Shown here in pieces: positions 10,393 through 22,711 of a stretch of 64,000 nucleotides of DNA; position 1 is the first letter of the stretch, and the number at the start of each line of letters is the position of its first letter. Position numbers and translations under genes: made by a program. Below the pieces are notes generated by a model that worked only from the letters and a program-made list of their open reading frames with translations, was not told the origin of the DNA and made no database searches. The stretch lies in assembly GCF_921293095.1 (NCBI RefSeq), contig NC_060252.1:81984866-82048865 (forward strand), written 5' to 3'. Origin of the DNA: Ischnura elegans. Its lineage: Eukaryota; Arthropoda; Insecta; Odonata; Coenagrionidae.

Positions 10393-10458
10393 GGAGAGCC
10401 GCTTTCACCGTTATTACTGGAAAAATTGAATAGAAAAATATTTTTAAGGTGGCTCTCC
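10393..10458. repeat. GGAGAGCC inverted-repeat element, copy 1
   Basis: This is a short stretch bounded by GGAGAGCC and GGCTCTCC. It shares CTTTCACCGTTATTACTGGAA-like interior sequence with 11200-11282. Both copies are followed by AATGTAARGGTGCGTTC, so the pair may be part of a larger family that includes 11290-11896. Confidence 0.5.
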
Positions 10459-11199
10459 AATGTAAGGGTGCGTTCCAAGGAGGTTATAAATATCTGGAGG
10501 CGCTTTTTCCGAGTTTTTAGCGAGGTCAAAGTTCCGCCATCTTGGTTTCACAATTTTTGGACTGAGTCTCCCACTGAAATTTGAATGTGGCTAAGTTGTG
10601 TTCTGAAAATGCAATACAATGAGTGAAAAATGCTTCTGCAATCACTAGTATTTCGCCCGTGATTTTTATTGGATTTTTTCCATCATTCGCGATACTTCTA
10701 TTGATGTATAAACACTTTGTCTGTTAGCCACTCCATTAGTGAGAATATCCTTCAAAATACACTTTATTACTGTAATTGTTAGATTTCCGTTGGCTATATT
10801 AAAATTAAATACCAGAATAAGTGCAGGTAAAAGAATAGTTTACTCTCGTAAAATTTTATTTTCAGCTGAGCTGGTTGAAGAACGTAACCGTGGTGATTGA
10901 TAATATTATTTCCCTGGGAAAAGATATTTGAGTCATAACTTCGCGAAGCCTACCAATTAAGTAAGAAAAAAAGGTTTACACTGTGCCTTCCATGGGTTAT
11001 TTTAATGTATCAACGAGTTATGACCAAATATTTCACCAAATAGAAAGCATTGACCCTTATGGGATTGTCAATGCTTTGGTCAAAGTGGGCGTGGCTTGTC
11101 CTACCCAAGCACCCCTATTCCGGGCACACTTCGCTCCACGTTCGAAACCAGTGGTGCCCCATCCAGATATTTACAACCTCCTTGCTGACATGGAATGAC

Positions 11200-11282
11200 G
11201 GAGAGCCGTAGCGTAGCGAGAGCCGCCTTCACCGTAATTACTGGAAAAATTATAAAGAAAAATATTTGAAAGCTGGCTCTCC
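11200..11282. repeat. GGAGAGCC inverted-repeat element, copy 2
   Basis: Bounded by GGAGAGCC and GGCTCTCC, with an interior matching 10393-10458. It lies directly beside the element at 11290-11896. Confidence 0.5.
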
Positions 11283-11289
11283 AATGTAA

Positions 11290-11896
11290 AGGTGCGTTCA
11301 CGTTGAACGCCGGTTGCTGGAGCCGGCAGCTCGGCTTAGGCGAGTAAAAGCGCGAATTTAAGTTTGCGTTGTTTCATAAGTGTCGGTTCACAGACAAAGC
11401 TTGTTCGTATTTCTCGGCGCCGTCTGTAAGCACCTACCGGCGAACCAGAGTGTTTGAAACATTATTTCCAGCGCCTACAACGCCGGCAGACCCCAACTGT
11501 GTATTGGCTGCTGTGTATATTGACTACTTGTTCCAATTTCCTCAGTTTTGTTGCGTTAACTGTTTCTAGAATATAGCAATATTTCTCTAATTCCATTCTC
11601 ATATAAAAACAATCTAGATTTGGCATGCTTCAACTGAGGAGGGAGATGATGGTACTCGCCAAAATTCTTTCGTTCGATATTAATATCATGCACCCCTACT
11701 ATCTTGCTATCTAGCTTAACTCGACGTTTTCTAATAAAAAAACTTCATCATAACTTGACGAAGGCATCTAGACAACAGAGGACTAGTTTCCAGCTTTGTG
11801 CATGAAAGGCTACAATAATTGCCCGCGCTAGTAATCGCTGGAAACAAGCTGCTGGTTTTCAGGCGCTTGTAACCAGCGCTTTACGTGAACGAACCC
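11290..11896. mobile_element. Harbinger-like MITE with GGTGCGTTCACG ends
   Basis: The 607-bp non-coding element runs from AGGTGCGTTCACGT to ACGTGAACGAACCC, an inverted repeat. It is flanked by TAA at 11287-11289 and 11897-11899. A 3-bp TAA duplication fits PIF/Harbinger. Open frames inside it have no recognisable domain. Confidence 0.6.
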
Positions 11897-12885
11897 TAAG
11901 TTTTTATTTCGACCGCTTAACAACCGATTTTTAAAAAGGACGGATAAATGTCTAAAACGCACTTGTCTACGCAATTTGATGACATTAAATAATAATTAAA
12001 ATACTTGATTACGCCAATTTAGATGTAAATAAATATATTCTACCAAATAAATGTAGGTACACATGAGGTTAATGTAGCTGGTACTGCCTCTCGAACAGCG
12101 TGGGTGAAATTTAAATTCTCCCCTATGATAGCTAAAATGTAACGATTGCTCGCTTTGGAGTAGATTATAAGTAATAATAAAAAAGTATCGATTACAATAG
12201 CTGTAATCGTTAGCAGTAGTTCGATTACTTATACCTACTTCGTTTCATCACATCACTGGTTCCATATGTTTTTCATTAGCAACGATGCAACCTTATTGTG
12301 CCACCAGACTAGAGTCAATTCGCTCTTACCTCATTAAATAACTAATAAAGTATATCAACACATTTTGGACACACTTAAAAATGATATGAATGCTTTGATA
12401 CGTGTCGTATAGTGTAGCGAATAAAGTTTTAAAGTGGAACATACGATATCTCGTTTGAGTTTCTTCACCTTACTGAACAAAAAGGCAAAGGTAAAAAGCG
12501 TTGAAAAAGATACGTGGAATAGGTACCGGTATTAACAACCTCGAGGCGAGAAAGCTTAACAATAATGGGAACAGGCGTGAAAATTCACTCATCACTAGCT
12601 CGCCTTGAATGGGATCCTAGATGAAGAGACGAAATGGAAAGGAGATCATTCTTACGCACGACACGAGAGATGCTCATCTGTTTCCCACACCCGCCACCGA
12701 AGAGGGGGCTGAAATCGAAAAAAACCTTTCCGAAACCTCAAAATCCACATTTTTTTTTACCATCCAGAAAGTCGTAACTTCGCAAATATACGCCACATTT
12801 CTCTATAGGTTCACCATTTTCATTTTAGAATAGCGTGATATGCAGTAGTGGCTCCAGCATGTGTCTAATGGGTGGGTCAGATTAT

Positions 12886-12950
12886 AATTTATTTATTTCC
12901 ATTACCCCATAAACAGCACATTTACGGCCTTTACAATGGGGAATTAACAA
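12886..12950 (-). mobile_element. 5'-truncated SINE tail
   Basis: Read on the minus strand it gives TTGTAAAGGCCGTAAATGTG followed by CTGTTTATGGGG and then AAATAAAT-like sequence. This matches the 3' end of the SINE at 3850-4048. The tRNA-like head is missing, as expected from incomplete reverse transcription. Confidence 0.55.
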
Positions 12951-14118
12951 TTAACAATGAAGGACATTCACATATAAAATGAGTGGGTATGACCTCGAGT
13001 TGAAGTGGATAAATACGTCATAATATCAACTTCGAGTGTATTTGAAGAAGAAATAAACTATAAGATGGTAGAACTTTTTTTCAGAAGTTAAGCGAGGAAG
13101 TGGAGCTAGAGGTTATTTTATGTAATTTACGGAGAAAACCGAAGGTGGGAATTTTCTGCGAAATTCATTCCGCCTTATCCTATATTAATTTTAAATATTA
13201 AATTCATCGGAAAAAATATAAGCGATACACCCTGAGCAAAGTGTTTGAGAATGTGAATGCGAAGGTTCAACTTCTTGGGTGAAAAAATAACTATCCTTGA
13301 GTTATTGTGCTCATTTCCGATTTTATTTTTGTGTGCGCTATCGCGACTACCGAAAGTATAGTGGGATAACCGCAGAGTATAAATAAGCAACCTGATTGAC
13401 TGAGAGACAATCGCCGTGGTACGATAGCGTTTGTTTTCGCTGTTTAATTCCACAGGAGATTTTAATTGCTTTACATTTAATACTCAAGATAACGAAATAC
13501 GAAGAAGATGTATGAGGATTTTAGTAAAATCTACTCATAAGGATTTCATTGGCTTTTTCCATTCCCCATAATAAAAATGATGTTGGGGATTCAATTTTTC
13601 CCCACGTTTAGGTCGCTAAGCAGTCGCCTGGAAAGTTGTCGTTTAAACCAGTTTAAACATTTGATATTTGTATATTGTTAAGTGCAGCTTGGCATGCGGA
13701 TTGTCCTACGATGATTCATCTTCGTGAGACAGTTTCGCCGGCGTTGCAGAGGGCGTCTTCAGGCGCGGAGGACAACCCGGAAGCCAACCTGCTCCTATTG
13801 CACGACTCCGCGGAAACCTCCATGCATTGATGTTGTTTGGGAGTTGTTGATGTGAGGAGAGGGGGGATTGTTGAGGAGAGAGGAAAAGGGAAAGTTGCTC
13901 GGAGTAATGCGTCAAAAAGAAACTGCTATGTTTAAGAAAATAAACAGGATTTGGAGCAAAATAAAACGTCTGTCGTCAGGGCCAGACACCGACGTGGTGG
14001 TAGACCTATATGCTGACTGTAGAATTCGGTTGCTGCGTCCCGTTGTCCGGAAGTAATTTTCGGGGTGACGGCGGCGCGCCGGTTTCCCCACTGATGGCCT
14101 CTACGATGCGAATTATCA
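12951..14118. other. No gene recognised; local GC-rich patch at 13.7-13.8 kb
   Basis: Mostly AT-rich. Bases 13690-13820 are clearly richer in G and C. On the minus strand this patch reads GAAGACGCCCTCTGCAACGC, a kind of sequence seen near Penelope-like elements, but no domain supports that here. Confidence 0.3.
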
Positions 14119-14352
14119 AGGCCGTTTTACACGTGGCACGGAATTTCGCAGGTTAGAACTGCATTAATCTCTAAAATGGCGTGTAATTGCGCGAATGCAT
14201 GAATAGAATTAGAACAGGGGCTTTTTTGCCAGCTCACGTCCACGCATTCTCGCATGTGTTCTAGCAATTCACCGCTTTACACGCCGCAATTTTGACTGCG
14301 CTTTCGTACACTCGTCAGATTGTGCAAATAGATGCCCCGTGTAAAACTGCCT
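14119..14352 (+). mobile_element. PIF/Harbinger-like MITE, intact copy
   Basis: The 234-bp element runs from AGGCCGTTTTACACG to GTGTAAAACTGCCT and is flanked by TCA at 14116-14118 and 14353-14355. It is the same family as 22406-22636 and the interrupted copy at 5492-5985. It has no coding capacity. Confidence 0.8.
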
Positions 14353-16939
14353 TCATTGATGACTGAAAATAAGGTTTAGGAGCACTGTGCATAGATTCAT
14401 CGTTTCGGAATTTCAAAGTAAAGATTGATTAATGAGTGCATCTGCATCCTTGATTTGAGTATATTTTTATTTTTGAGAGATTTACGGTCTTATTTTGAGT
14501 GAACTCAGTGTCATGGCCTGGAGTGTTATCGATGTCGGCAGCATGCAGATATACGCGGTGGTTCCTGCACAAGAGAATTCAATGGGAACGAGGAAAAAAA
14601 TTGAAAAACGAAAGTAGAAGCGCGGAAAATGGCAGACACGAGATTCTATCGCGGTGGTGGCGTGAGAAAGGAGTGCGGTTGGGTCGAGAGGAAGTAGGCA
14701 AGGGAGAAGGAGGGTGGGTTGGAATAGAATCAGTGTGACGGCTGCCCCAATTTAAAATTACATATTTTATTTGAATACGTTGCATGGAAAATAATACGAA
14801 ACTGGAAGCTATTAATGGATGGAGATTTTTTTTATAAACGAGGAGGTGAAAGAGAAAAACGAGAGGTTATGAATTTAGAGGAAACCCTAATGTACACACA
14901 CCAAAACCTAAAAATGAACTGTTTAGACAGAGTTATCTCTATCTAGGAGCCTAAAATCCTTTCCTCTCTGCCTAAAGAAATCGTTAAAGTGAAAAATGGA
15001 AATGAGTTTGCTCTACATTTGAGGTAATGGTTATTTGGAATTAAAGATATATCAAGCACTTACTTACGAAAGTTATCTAAGAATTGTAATTTTAAAAGTA
15101 TACGTGTAAAAACAGAAAATATTTCTACTATTTTGTCTGTTAACATTTATTCTATTTTCGAAAGTCGTCTATATACATAAAAATAAATTATAATAAAATG
15201 GTACAAAATACGTTCATAGGTGTTTTTATAAAACAATTGTATACTTTTTTGCATTTAGTTCAAAACGAACGTATGTACCAGCATAATAACTACTGCAGCT
15301 TAGAGACAAATATGTTTAGGCTAAAAATGCTTCAAATTCTATGCTAGCACAAACAAAAGTCCTAAAAAATGTATCTTATAGCTTTGATGTATTAATTATT
15401 TAAACCATCGATTAACAACTATTATATACAGCACCAACGATAACATCTATGTGATTGTAGTAGAAACACACCCATTCAACTTTTTAATTATTTATTTTAC
15501 TTTTTTATTTATTTATATATGTATTTTCCCCATGATGGTGGAGTTATTGACCCCAAAACAGAGATACTGTCCACAGGGGCACCTATAATTCTGAAAAATC
15601 ATTGTTAAATGATAATTGTGCTTATCTAATCCAGAATGAAAAATATTATTATAAAAAATTACGTAAAATTCCATAGTTAAAGATAAATTTTTATCCAAGT
15701 TAATACATTCATACAAAATTCACATAAAATTTACAAAATGAATGAAGCTAACATTTATTGTTGATGTAACTGCATATCAATGCGTGTAAATGCACAAAAT
15801 TCAAGCACACTTGACAGAGATTATTTCACATTTACAATCTTAAATTACTTACGGCACTCACTGCCCTGTCAATTCTGATGATTCTCAATATCCGTTTAAA
15901 AAGCTTTTTGATCCAATGCCAGGTCTGAATGATTTCTTCTTTCGCAATAAATGTGAAAAGCCAGAATTCAATTTTAGCCAGGATGACAGGTTTACCCACG
16001 TGGACACAGATGTAGTCCAAAAACATTTTATCCGCGTATCTTCCAACCAATTTTAGAGTTCTCTTTCATTTATTATTTACATTATTATTTTAATCATTCC
16101 TTTTAACCCGAGGTTGTATGCAGCGTTACAAATACGAATAATGAATTTATGGCAATAATAACTAAATTATGAATACTTTACTGCATACTTAATATACTAA
16201 TGAATACTACCAAAGTACTAACAATAGAATGCTTTTAAATAGTGCTCATATGGTATACATTTGGCAGGTGCAGTTCATGAATAAAGACTTCAAGAATATT
16301 ATATAATATTTGATTTTCTTCGTTGGAATAAAAATTTAAAAAAATCGAAAATTATTAAGCACAAAAGTTGGGATTGGGATTCGGAAAATGGTAATTTTTG
16401 CTTACACGGGGAAACACGGAGTAAAAATGGCCAGAAACATACTTGCGTATTACTTGAACGCTTCGATTAGGCTACACAAATATTCAGTGAGTATTAGGGT
16501 ATTCATGAAAATATTCACTGTGTTTGACCAATAATTTATATTTGAATAAAATTTGGAATAAAATTTTAAAAAGACATATTTTAGAGTGCATATCAAGCCT
16601 TACGATTTTGACCTTTTGATCTCATAATCTTGGTCCAAACTCAAAATCAAATTGTGTCTAATGCGGTTTCAATGCTAAAAAAATCAAGTTAGCATAAAGT
16701 CTGATTTTCACTGTGAAATTTTGAAGTCTTGAGTTTCTGGGGAAGGTTTTTAGTTTCAAAAATTCAATCGTGCATTCTGGTAGGCCACATAAATGGCAAA
16801 AAGAGAAGTATAGCTGCAGATTTGTTAAAAAAAAGGCTTTCAAGCGGTGTCCATGTCAATGTCTCTGTCCACATACTCGTATCTCAAATTTTTTATCTCC
16901 AAGCTGGACCCGCTATTTTATTCTCCAAGCAATTTTTGA
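14353..16939. other. AT-rich stretch, no feature recognised
   Basis: About 2.6 kb of strongly AT-rich sequence. Short open frames occur on both strands without recognisable domains, signal peptides or paired splice signals. Confidence 0.4.
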
Positions 16940-17740
16940 CCCTCTGGGGAATGCGCAGGAAAGATTTAATCTGTAAACTAAATGAAATACAAAGGAAAAC
17001 GGCGCGATTCGCTAAAAATCGAAAGGAGATGAAGAGCATTTCGGAGCTTTTGCTCGAATAGGGTACTTTCCTTCATCAAAGAAAACGAAAGGCATTGATT
17101 GCGATTCGTTACCCACCATTAGTGTATTCATAATACACAAATTATTTGGTTTTTGAAATACCGGTTTAGACGAATGGCAAGGGTCAAATTTTATCCTCAT
17201 TTGAAAAAGGCCAGATTGGCGCCCATGCGATTCCACTCCGCATGACGTCACAGGGACCTAGTTTCTACACGAGAGGATAGGAGTTATACATCTTCTGAGG
17301 TTACCAATGCATGAATGAGGCACAGAGCTCAGGGAAACATGTCTTAATAATCACCTATTAAAACTGGCTAAGGTCGGAAAGTTTTCTTCGTTTGATAAGG
17401 TATTAATAAACCTTTTTTAAGCCAAGCGCTACCATTCAGCAAGGTACTCAGCTATCCGCTAGCATCCTGCGACGTATCAGCGCTAAGCCTCGCCTCAAGG
17501 TCACCTCACCGGGCGGGAGGGGGAACCAGAAATACGACGTACGGAGATATTTCCCGGCATTCATACTTAAGCGTCGCGTTTTCGCGCGCTTGAAAATTTT
17601 CACTTTTCATTTAATCGCGAAAAATAGATGTTGTCATTTAAAAAACTCCAGGAGTAATAAACTTTCGATTAAGGCAATAAAAAATAATAGGAAACCACCC
17701 TATTCGGCTGGGAACCGCGAGACTCCGAGGATACGTTCTA
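16940..17740 (+). pseudogene. LINE reverse-transcriptase C-terminus, interrupted by a MITE
   Basis: Plus-strand translation before 17056 gives KLNEIQRKTARFAKN followed by SISELLL. After the MITE, sequence from 17706 gives GWEPR and then a frame-shifted ETPRIR. This is the conserved C-terminal thumb of jockey/CR1-type non-LTR retrotransposons (QRKAARF, LGWEPLETRR). The MITE at 17057-17704 therefore inserted into an already present LINE fragment. No upstream polymerase motifs remain. Confidence 0.65.
17057..17704 (+). mobile_element. AATAGGGT-family MITE, copy 1
   Basis: The 648-bp element begins AATAGGGTACTTTCC and ends GGAAACCACCCTATT, an inverted repeat of about 15 bp. Conserved interior landmarks are GCCAGATTGGCGCCCAT, a TGACGTCA core, GGGACCTAGTTTCTA, AAGCCAAGCGCTACC and CGTCGCGTTTTCGCGCGC. 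Other copies are 21348-22023, 32571-33238 and 61052-61701. Short minus-strand frames are conserved among copies only because the DNA is. The target duplication is unclear, possibly CG here. The superfamily is not assigned. Confidence 0.85.
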
Positions 17741-17742
17741 GC

Positions 17743-17991
17743 CAGCGGCGTAGACAGGGGGGAGGGTCCGGACCCCCCGAAATATAAAAACACAATTTTT
17801 TTCCTTTCTAAGAGAAATCAAAACATTGAAAAATCATCAATTTACAACATATTTATTTAACAAATAAAGTTTTTTCGACTATGAAAAGTGTTAAAATTAG
17901 TTTAAAACCCAGTTTTACTCAGTACCCTGTTTTTCAAGAAACTTCCCCCTGGTTTCCGACCCCCCGAACGAAATTCCTGGCTACCCCACTG
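17743..17991 (+). mobile_element. hAT-type MITE, CAGTGGCG family
   Basis: The 249-bp element runs from CAGCGGCGTAGACAGG to CCTGGCTACCCCACTG. It is flanked by GTTCTAGC/GTTATAGC (17735-17742 and 17992-17999), seven of eight matching. It has the same body as 5688-5944. Confidence 0.85.
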
Positions 17992-18426
17992 GTTATAGCC
18001 TAGGATAGCTCGAGCAATTAATTTGTGATCTTTTAAGATATCTTAATTAATATAGGATATCTTTTAGAGGGAAATAGAGAAAATCAATTTAGAGCCATAC
18101 TATATAACCAAGTCTGAGGGAAACGATAAAATAAGATATATACTTGTCGAATTGGACGCCGAACGGATAGATACAGGAATTCGTTTTACCCTCGAGTAAT
18201 GAAGTATTTGAACAAATGCTAGGATGAACACAGGATACTTTAATAGCTCACATCTCTCTGTACCTTATTCTCCCAAATCTTAATGACGGGTGTCCTAACT
18301 GTAAACACAATACCTAAAAGTGGTCTTTTAATTCTTCGTTTCAAACATTTGATCTTCGAGGGAAACGCTGGGGCCAAAGGCTATGAGGGGAATGCGTTGA
18401 AATCGAAGCTATGATTACGTCACAAA

Positions 18427-18701
18427 GTGTCGGATTAAGGGGGTTGATCATGGCGGTCATGTATTATCCCCCAAATTTTATAAAAAAATTGGCTATTTAT
18501 TTATTCCCCATTGTAAAAGTTCTTAAATGTCAAAAATTGTTCAATTTAATCTGTTGATAAGAATAAAAATGAAATTTTAGGCTCCAAGATTCATAAAAAA
18601 TAGGTATTTAAAAAACTTTACACGGGAAAATGCCCCTCTTCCATACTCCCCTTACCCAGGTCATGACCCCCCTAAAAATTGATGCTAAATCCGCCCCTAT
18701 T
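18427..18701. mobile_element. hAT-type MITE with GTCACAAA/GTCACATA flanks
   Basis: The 275-bp element runs from GTGTCGGATTAAGGGGG to AAATCCGCCCCTATT. Flanking 8-mers at 18419-18426 and 18702-18709 match at seven of eight positions. It shares interior sequence with 8351-8714. It is non-coding. Confidence 0.65.
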
Positions 18702-18739
18702 GTCACATAATTGCTTTTGATTTTACGGTTCGGCCTGGA

Positions 18740-19002
18740 CAGGGATACCGACTTACAAAAAATATTGGGGGGTCCAAACCGGGGATCTTGCTCTGGGAAA
18801 TTTTATAAGTAGCGAGTTTTAAGTTTTTAAACATTTTAGAAGAGTCATATGATCAACATTAGAACCCTGATAGCTCGAAACTCGATATCTAGACACTACG
18901 GGGAAAATCGAATAGCCTGACAAGTTTTTTCCTCACACCCATAACGAATTTTTTGTGGGGGCTTGGGCCCCCTCAGGCGGCCCCATGGACTTGGCGCCAC
19001 AG
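18740..19002 (+). mobile_element. hAT-type MITE, second copy of the 3151 family
   Basis: The 263-bp element runs from CAGGGATACCGAC to CTTGGCGCCACAG. It is flanked by a perfect 8-bp repeat GGCCTGGA (18732-18739 and 19003-19010). The body, including ATATGATCAACATTAGAACC, matches 3151-3409 closely. Confidence 0.85.
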
Positions 19003-19010
19003 GGCCTGGA

Positions 19011-19917
19011 TAAATATTTTAAATGATTATATTCCCGGGTTGACGAACTGCCTAGCAATTGCATGCCGATAAATCTTACCTTGAAAATACCTAAAAACCT
19101 ATAAGTAGATAAACCGTTGCCTCCGAATCTTCCCTGCCCTCTAGGAGACACTGTAACCCGTTCTTAATATTCTCGGTCAATGACGGGATGCGCAATAATT
19201 TCAATGGCAATTCAACTTTCCAAGAGACACGGCTACTCTTTCCACTTAGCGTGTGAATTGTGAGAGCACAACCAGTTTCCTTTTACGTCGTGATAAGGTT
19301 ATTTGGTGAGCTAGGTGAAGACAATTAGGTATGGATAACTTAACCGTTTATAAAACCTCCTTTCGTTGTTTCCTCTACTCGAGGTTATTTTGTTTCAAGC
19401 ACTTTTCCTATTGAGATACAGTATCAGCCAGCGAATAATATCTAGGAATGGGTTCCCGCTACCTTGATTGAATGCGATTGAAAAATAATTATGCAAGGAA
19501 ATCTGAAATCACTCTCAGAGATTCTCACCAGGGATGAACATGCACGCCAGGAGGATAAAACATGCACATCTCAGGGAAAGATAAAAACTCCTTTCTCTCG
19601 TGCCAGTACTGAATTTTTCGGATACCATGGATTTCGATACATTATCTACACCGCATCTCATCCATATAGCGGAAATGTTTGAGCTTCATGAAGCTCTTTT
19701 ATTTCACGGTTCAATGAATTTTCACTGCTTGTATTCAGTCATTCTTTCAGGCGGTGGTTTGGGTATGACTGTTGGGGTAGCAGTTGATTAAAACATCCTT
19801 TGTCACGACTTTTAATCTCTGAAAGCGGCTCAGGAAATTCTGCACGTTTTACGCGAAGGAGTTTGCATTATGCATCTCCCTATGAAGGATAGCTGCGATA
19901 TGTTTCGCTAAATTATA
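19011..19917. other. No feature recognised
   Basis: Intergenic sequence without recognisable coding, repeat or RNA features. Confidence 0.4.
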
Positions 19918-19925
19918 CGTCGAGT

Positions 19926-20400
19926 CAGGGACGGCGCTAGCAGGTGCGGGGCTAGGGGCGAACCTTAAGTGCGGGGCCCTTCACTTAAAATATTAAACTC
20001 TATACACCATCTACAAACTCGAGCATTTTGAATCCCTACCACTCTCTGGCTAAGTATGTGTTCCCATCCCAAATGCAGACTTCGTAATTAAGCCGTTATG
20101 ATACCATCACGCAGTTGAGTTCAAAATAGTATAATACAAATAAAATGTATAATTATATATATTCATAAAATTATAACGTAAATTGAACATAAAAACCTCG
20201 CTTTTTACATTAAATTACTGCATTATTATTCCTTTTTCATAATATTATTTTTTGTCTAGCACGGACTTGGCAATACAGTAATAGTTGAAATTGCGTTTTC
20301 AAACTATCGTATATTTTTATTTTTTTCACGAACGCGGGGCCCCCCAAAGCGCGGGGCCCGGGGCAGTCGCCCCGGTCGCCCCGCCCTAAGGCCGGCTCTG
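19926..20400. mobile_element. hAT-type MITE with perfect CGTCGAGT duplication
   Basis: The 475-bp element starts CAGGGACGGCGCTAG and ends CTAAGGCCGGCTCTG, related inverted termini. It is flanked by a perfect 8-bp repeat CGTCGAGT (19918-19925 and 20401-20408). GC-rich subterminal runs (GCGGGGCCC and its complement) surround an AT-rich core. There is no transposase. Confidence 0.85.
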
Positions 20401-20408
20401 CGTCGAGT

Positions 20409-21347
20409 CAATGACATATCTTATAGGTGGCGCAGTGGCGTATGATGTGGGAAGACGAGGTCAATATTCTGGGGAGCGAAGACATACGTAAATCAAGGGG
20501 ACTGCATAGAAGAGGCACAATTCCATCCCATAGAAGGGTGATTTCTGTTGCCACTTCGGTCGCTTTTTAATCAGTTTAATAAAATGTCCGCGGCACGGTG
20601 ATAAGTGCAATGCGATCCACTTTTTCTCAATATTTTTTCAGTATTATTCATAATGTTTGTCATTGCGAGGAATAGCATTGAATAGTAATTAATTTGATAG
20701 ATCACATCATAATGTGCATACATTTCGGATAATAACGTTAATTACATCTTATTTCCCCGGGGACTTCAGATCAATTTGTCCGTCAGCTACGCGAGTGGCG
20801 ACTTTTGTAAGCCCATTTAAATGAGCGGTGGGTGACGGCACATTCAGAGGCCGACTTGAGGATCCTCTTTTGTAATATTCGTGATATTTATCATTGATGT
20901 TCCTCATAATCGCGGATTCCACAGTGCGGAAGGGCATTCGACTATCTCATACATCGGTTACGCTGCGCTGTGCCAACAATTCCCATAGTTGCGATCGCTT
21001 TACGTCACCGAAGTTATACCCTGCGTTGGGACTAAACCTGATTGGAGTAGGAGTTGCTAACAGTAGTATCATGAGGGGCGAATGAATATTGAGGAAATAA
21101 CCCCCCACCCAAAATGAGGATCTATGTGCGCCCCTGGTCGCCTCCTTAGGCATTCGCCTCTCTACTCACTTTCCTCTCAACCGTTCCGTATTCCCCCACG
21201 ACAGATTTACTAATAATTTTATTTTATCTTCGTATTTTTCACACCACCGCTACTGAACAGTATATTTATTTTGGAAACGATCACTATATCGATATTCATC
21301 AAGACTCGCAAGTTGTCCCTAGAACAAGGTGCTTGATTGGACTATCG
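20409..21347. other. No feature recognised
   Basis: Mixed-composition intergenic sequence. Open frames near 20.75-21.15 kb on both strands overlap each other and match no family I recognise. Confidence 0.4.
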
Positions 21348-22023
21348 AATAGGGTAGTTTCCTTCATCAAAGAAAACGAAAGGCATTGATTGCGATTCGT
21401 TACCCACCATTAGTGTTTTCATAATACACAAATTATTTGGTTTTTGAAATACCGGTTTTGACGAATGGCAAGGGTCAAATTTTATCCTCATTTGAAAAAG
21501 GCCAGATTGGCGCCCATGTGATTCCACTCCACGTGACGTCACAGGGACCTAGTTTCTACACGAGAGGATAGGAGTTACACATCGTCTGAGGTTACCAACG
21601 CATGCATGAGGCACAGAGCTCAGGGAAACATGTCTTAATAATCACCTATTAAAACTGGCTAAGGTCGGAAAGTTTTCTTCGTTTGATAAGGTATTAATAA
21701 ACCTTTTTTAAGCCAAGCGCTACCAGCCAGCAAGGTACTCAGCTACCCGCTAGCATCCTGCGTCCTATCAGCGCTCAGAGCCTCGATCAAGGTCACCTCA
21801 CAAGGCGGGAGGCGGAACCAGAAATGCGTCGCACGGACTTTTTCCCATCATTCCTACTTACGCGTCGCGTTTTCGCGCGCTTGAAAATTTTCACTTTTCA
21901 TTTAATCGCGAAAAATAGATATCGTCATTTAAAAATCTAAAAGCGTGAAATACGTACTCCAGGAGTAATAATCTTTCGATTTAGGCAATAAAAAAATAAT
22001 AGGAAACCGAAACCCCCCTGTTA
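21348..22023 (+). mobile_element. AATAGGGT-family MITE, copy 2
   Basis: The 5' end AATAGGGTAGTTTCC is intact. The 3' end has decayed (GGAAACCGAAACCCCCCTG instead of the usual CCACCCTATT). The interior matches copy 1 closely, including CCACGTGACGTCACAGGG. Confidence 0.8.
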
Positions 22024-22238
22024 TGCTATCTGGCATGTTTATGGTGAAGTGAATTTTACAGTATTTTCTCGGGATTCTATTTTTATTCTTTTGTGAATAA
22101 ATTTTGTCCCTGTTCCTTGTACTTTGATGCTTTCACACGCATTCACAATGCTTTTCGACATATCTTTTCACATGTGAAAGGAAGTTCACAGCTTCCACGG
22201 TGTGATGAACGATTGTGACACGAGGCGATTTCATGGTT

Positions 22239-22711
22239 TTATTAGTTAAATGAGACATTGAAATATTTCCACTGGATTTATTTTAAACTCGACTCGTTTC
22301 GTTGTTGCAAAGAACATTATCAAGTGCACCTCCCCTTAAGCACTAATTGTAAGACGTATATGAGAAAGAACTCTAAGGCATATGATGCACTTGATAATGT
22401 TCTTAAGGCCGTTTTACACGGAACACAGAATTGCACAGGTTAGAATTGTATTAATTTCTAAAATGGGGTGGAATTGCGTGAACGCATGAACGAATTTAGA
22501 ACAGGGGCTATTTTGCCATCTCACGTCCGCGCAATCTCGCATGTGTTCTAGCAATTCATCGCTTTACACGCAATTTTGACTTCGCCTTCGTACACACGTA
22601 AGATTGTGCAAGTACGTGACCAGTGTAAAACGGCCTTTAGTAGCAACGAAACACGTCATGTTAAAATATATCCAGTTGAACTATTGCCATGTTTCATTTA
22701 ACTAATATAAA
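22239..22711. repeat. Fold-back element with about 90-bp arms, split by a MITE
   Basis: The left arm (22239-22328) is the imperfect reverse complement of 22386-22405 plus 22640-22711. The inner 19 bp (AAGAACATTATCAAGTGCA at 22310-22328) is a perfect match to its partner at 22386-22404. The outer parts are diverged (AGTTAAATGAGACAT against its complement). A 57-bp loop separates the arms. The right arm is cut by the Harbinger-like MITE at 22406-22636 with its TTA duplication. It is probably a palindromic transposon; a hairpin RNA source is also possible. Confidence 0.7.
22406..22636 (+). mobile_element. PIF/Harbinger-like MITE inside a fold-back arm
   Basis: The 231-bp element runs from AGGCCGTTTTACACGG to CAGTGTAAAACGGCCT. 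It is flanked by TTA at 22403-22405 and 22637-22639. Its termini are the best preserved of the three family copies. Insertion into a palindrome fixes both target copies exactly. Confidence 0.85.

Noticed and set aside
17012..17251. Open frame repeated in three places (also 21342-21542 and 32532-32765) as if a conserved protein
   Set aside because: All copies lie inside the AATAGGGT-family MITE. Their similarity is that of the repeated DNA, and the starts and ends differ.
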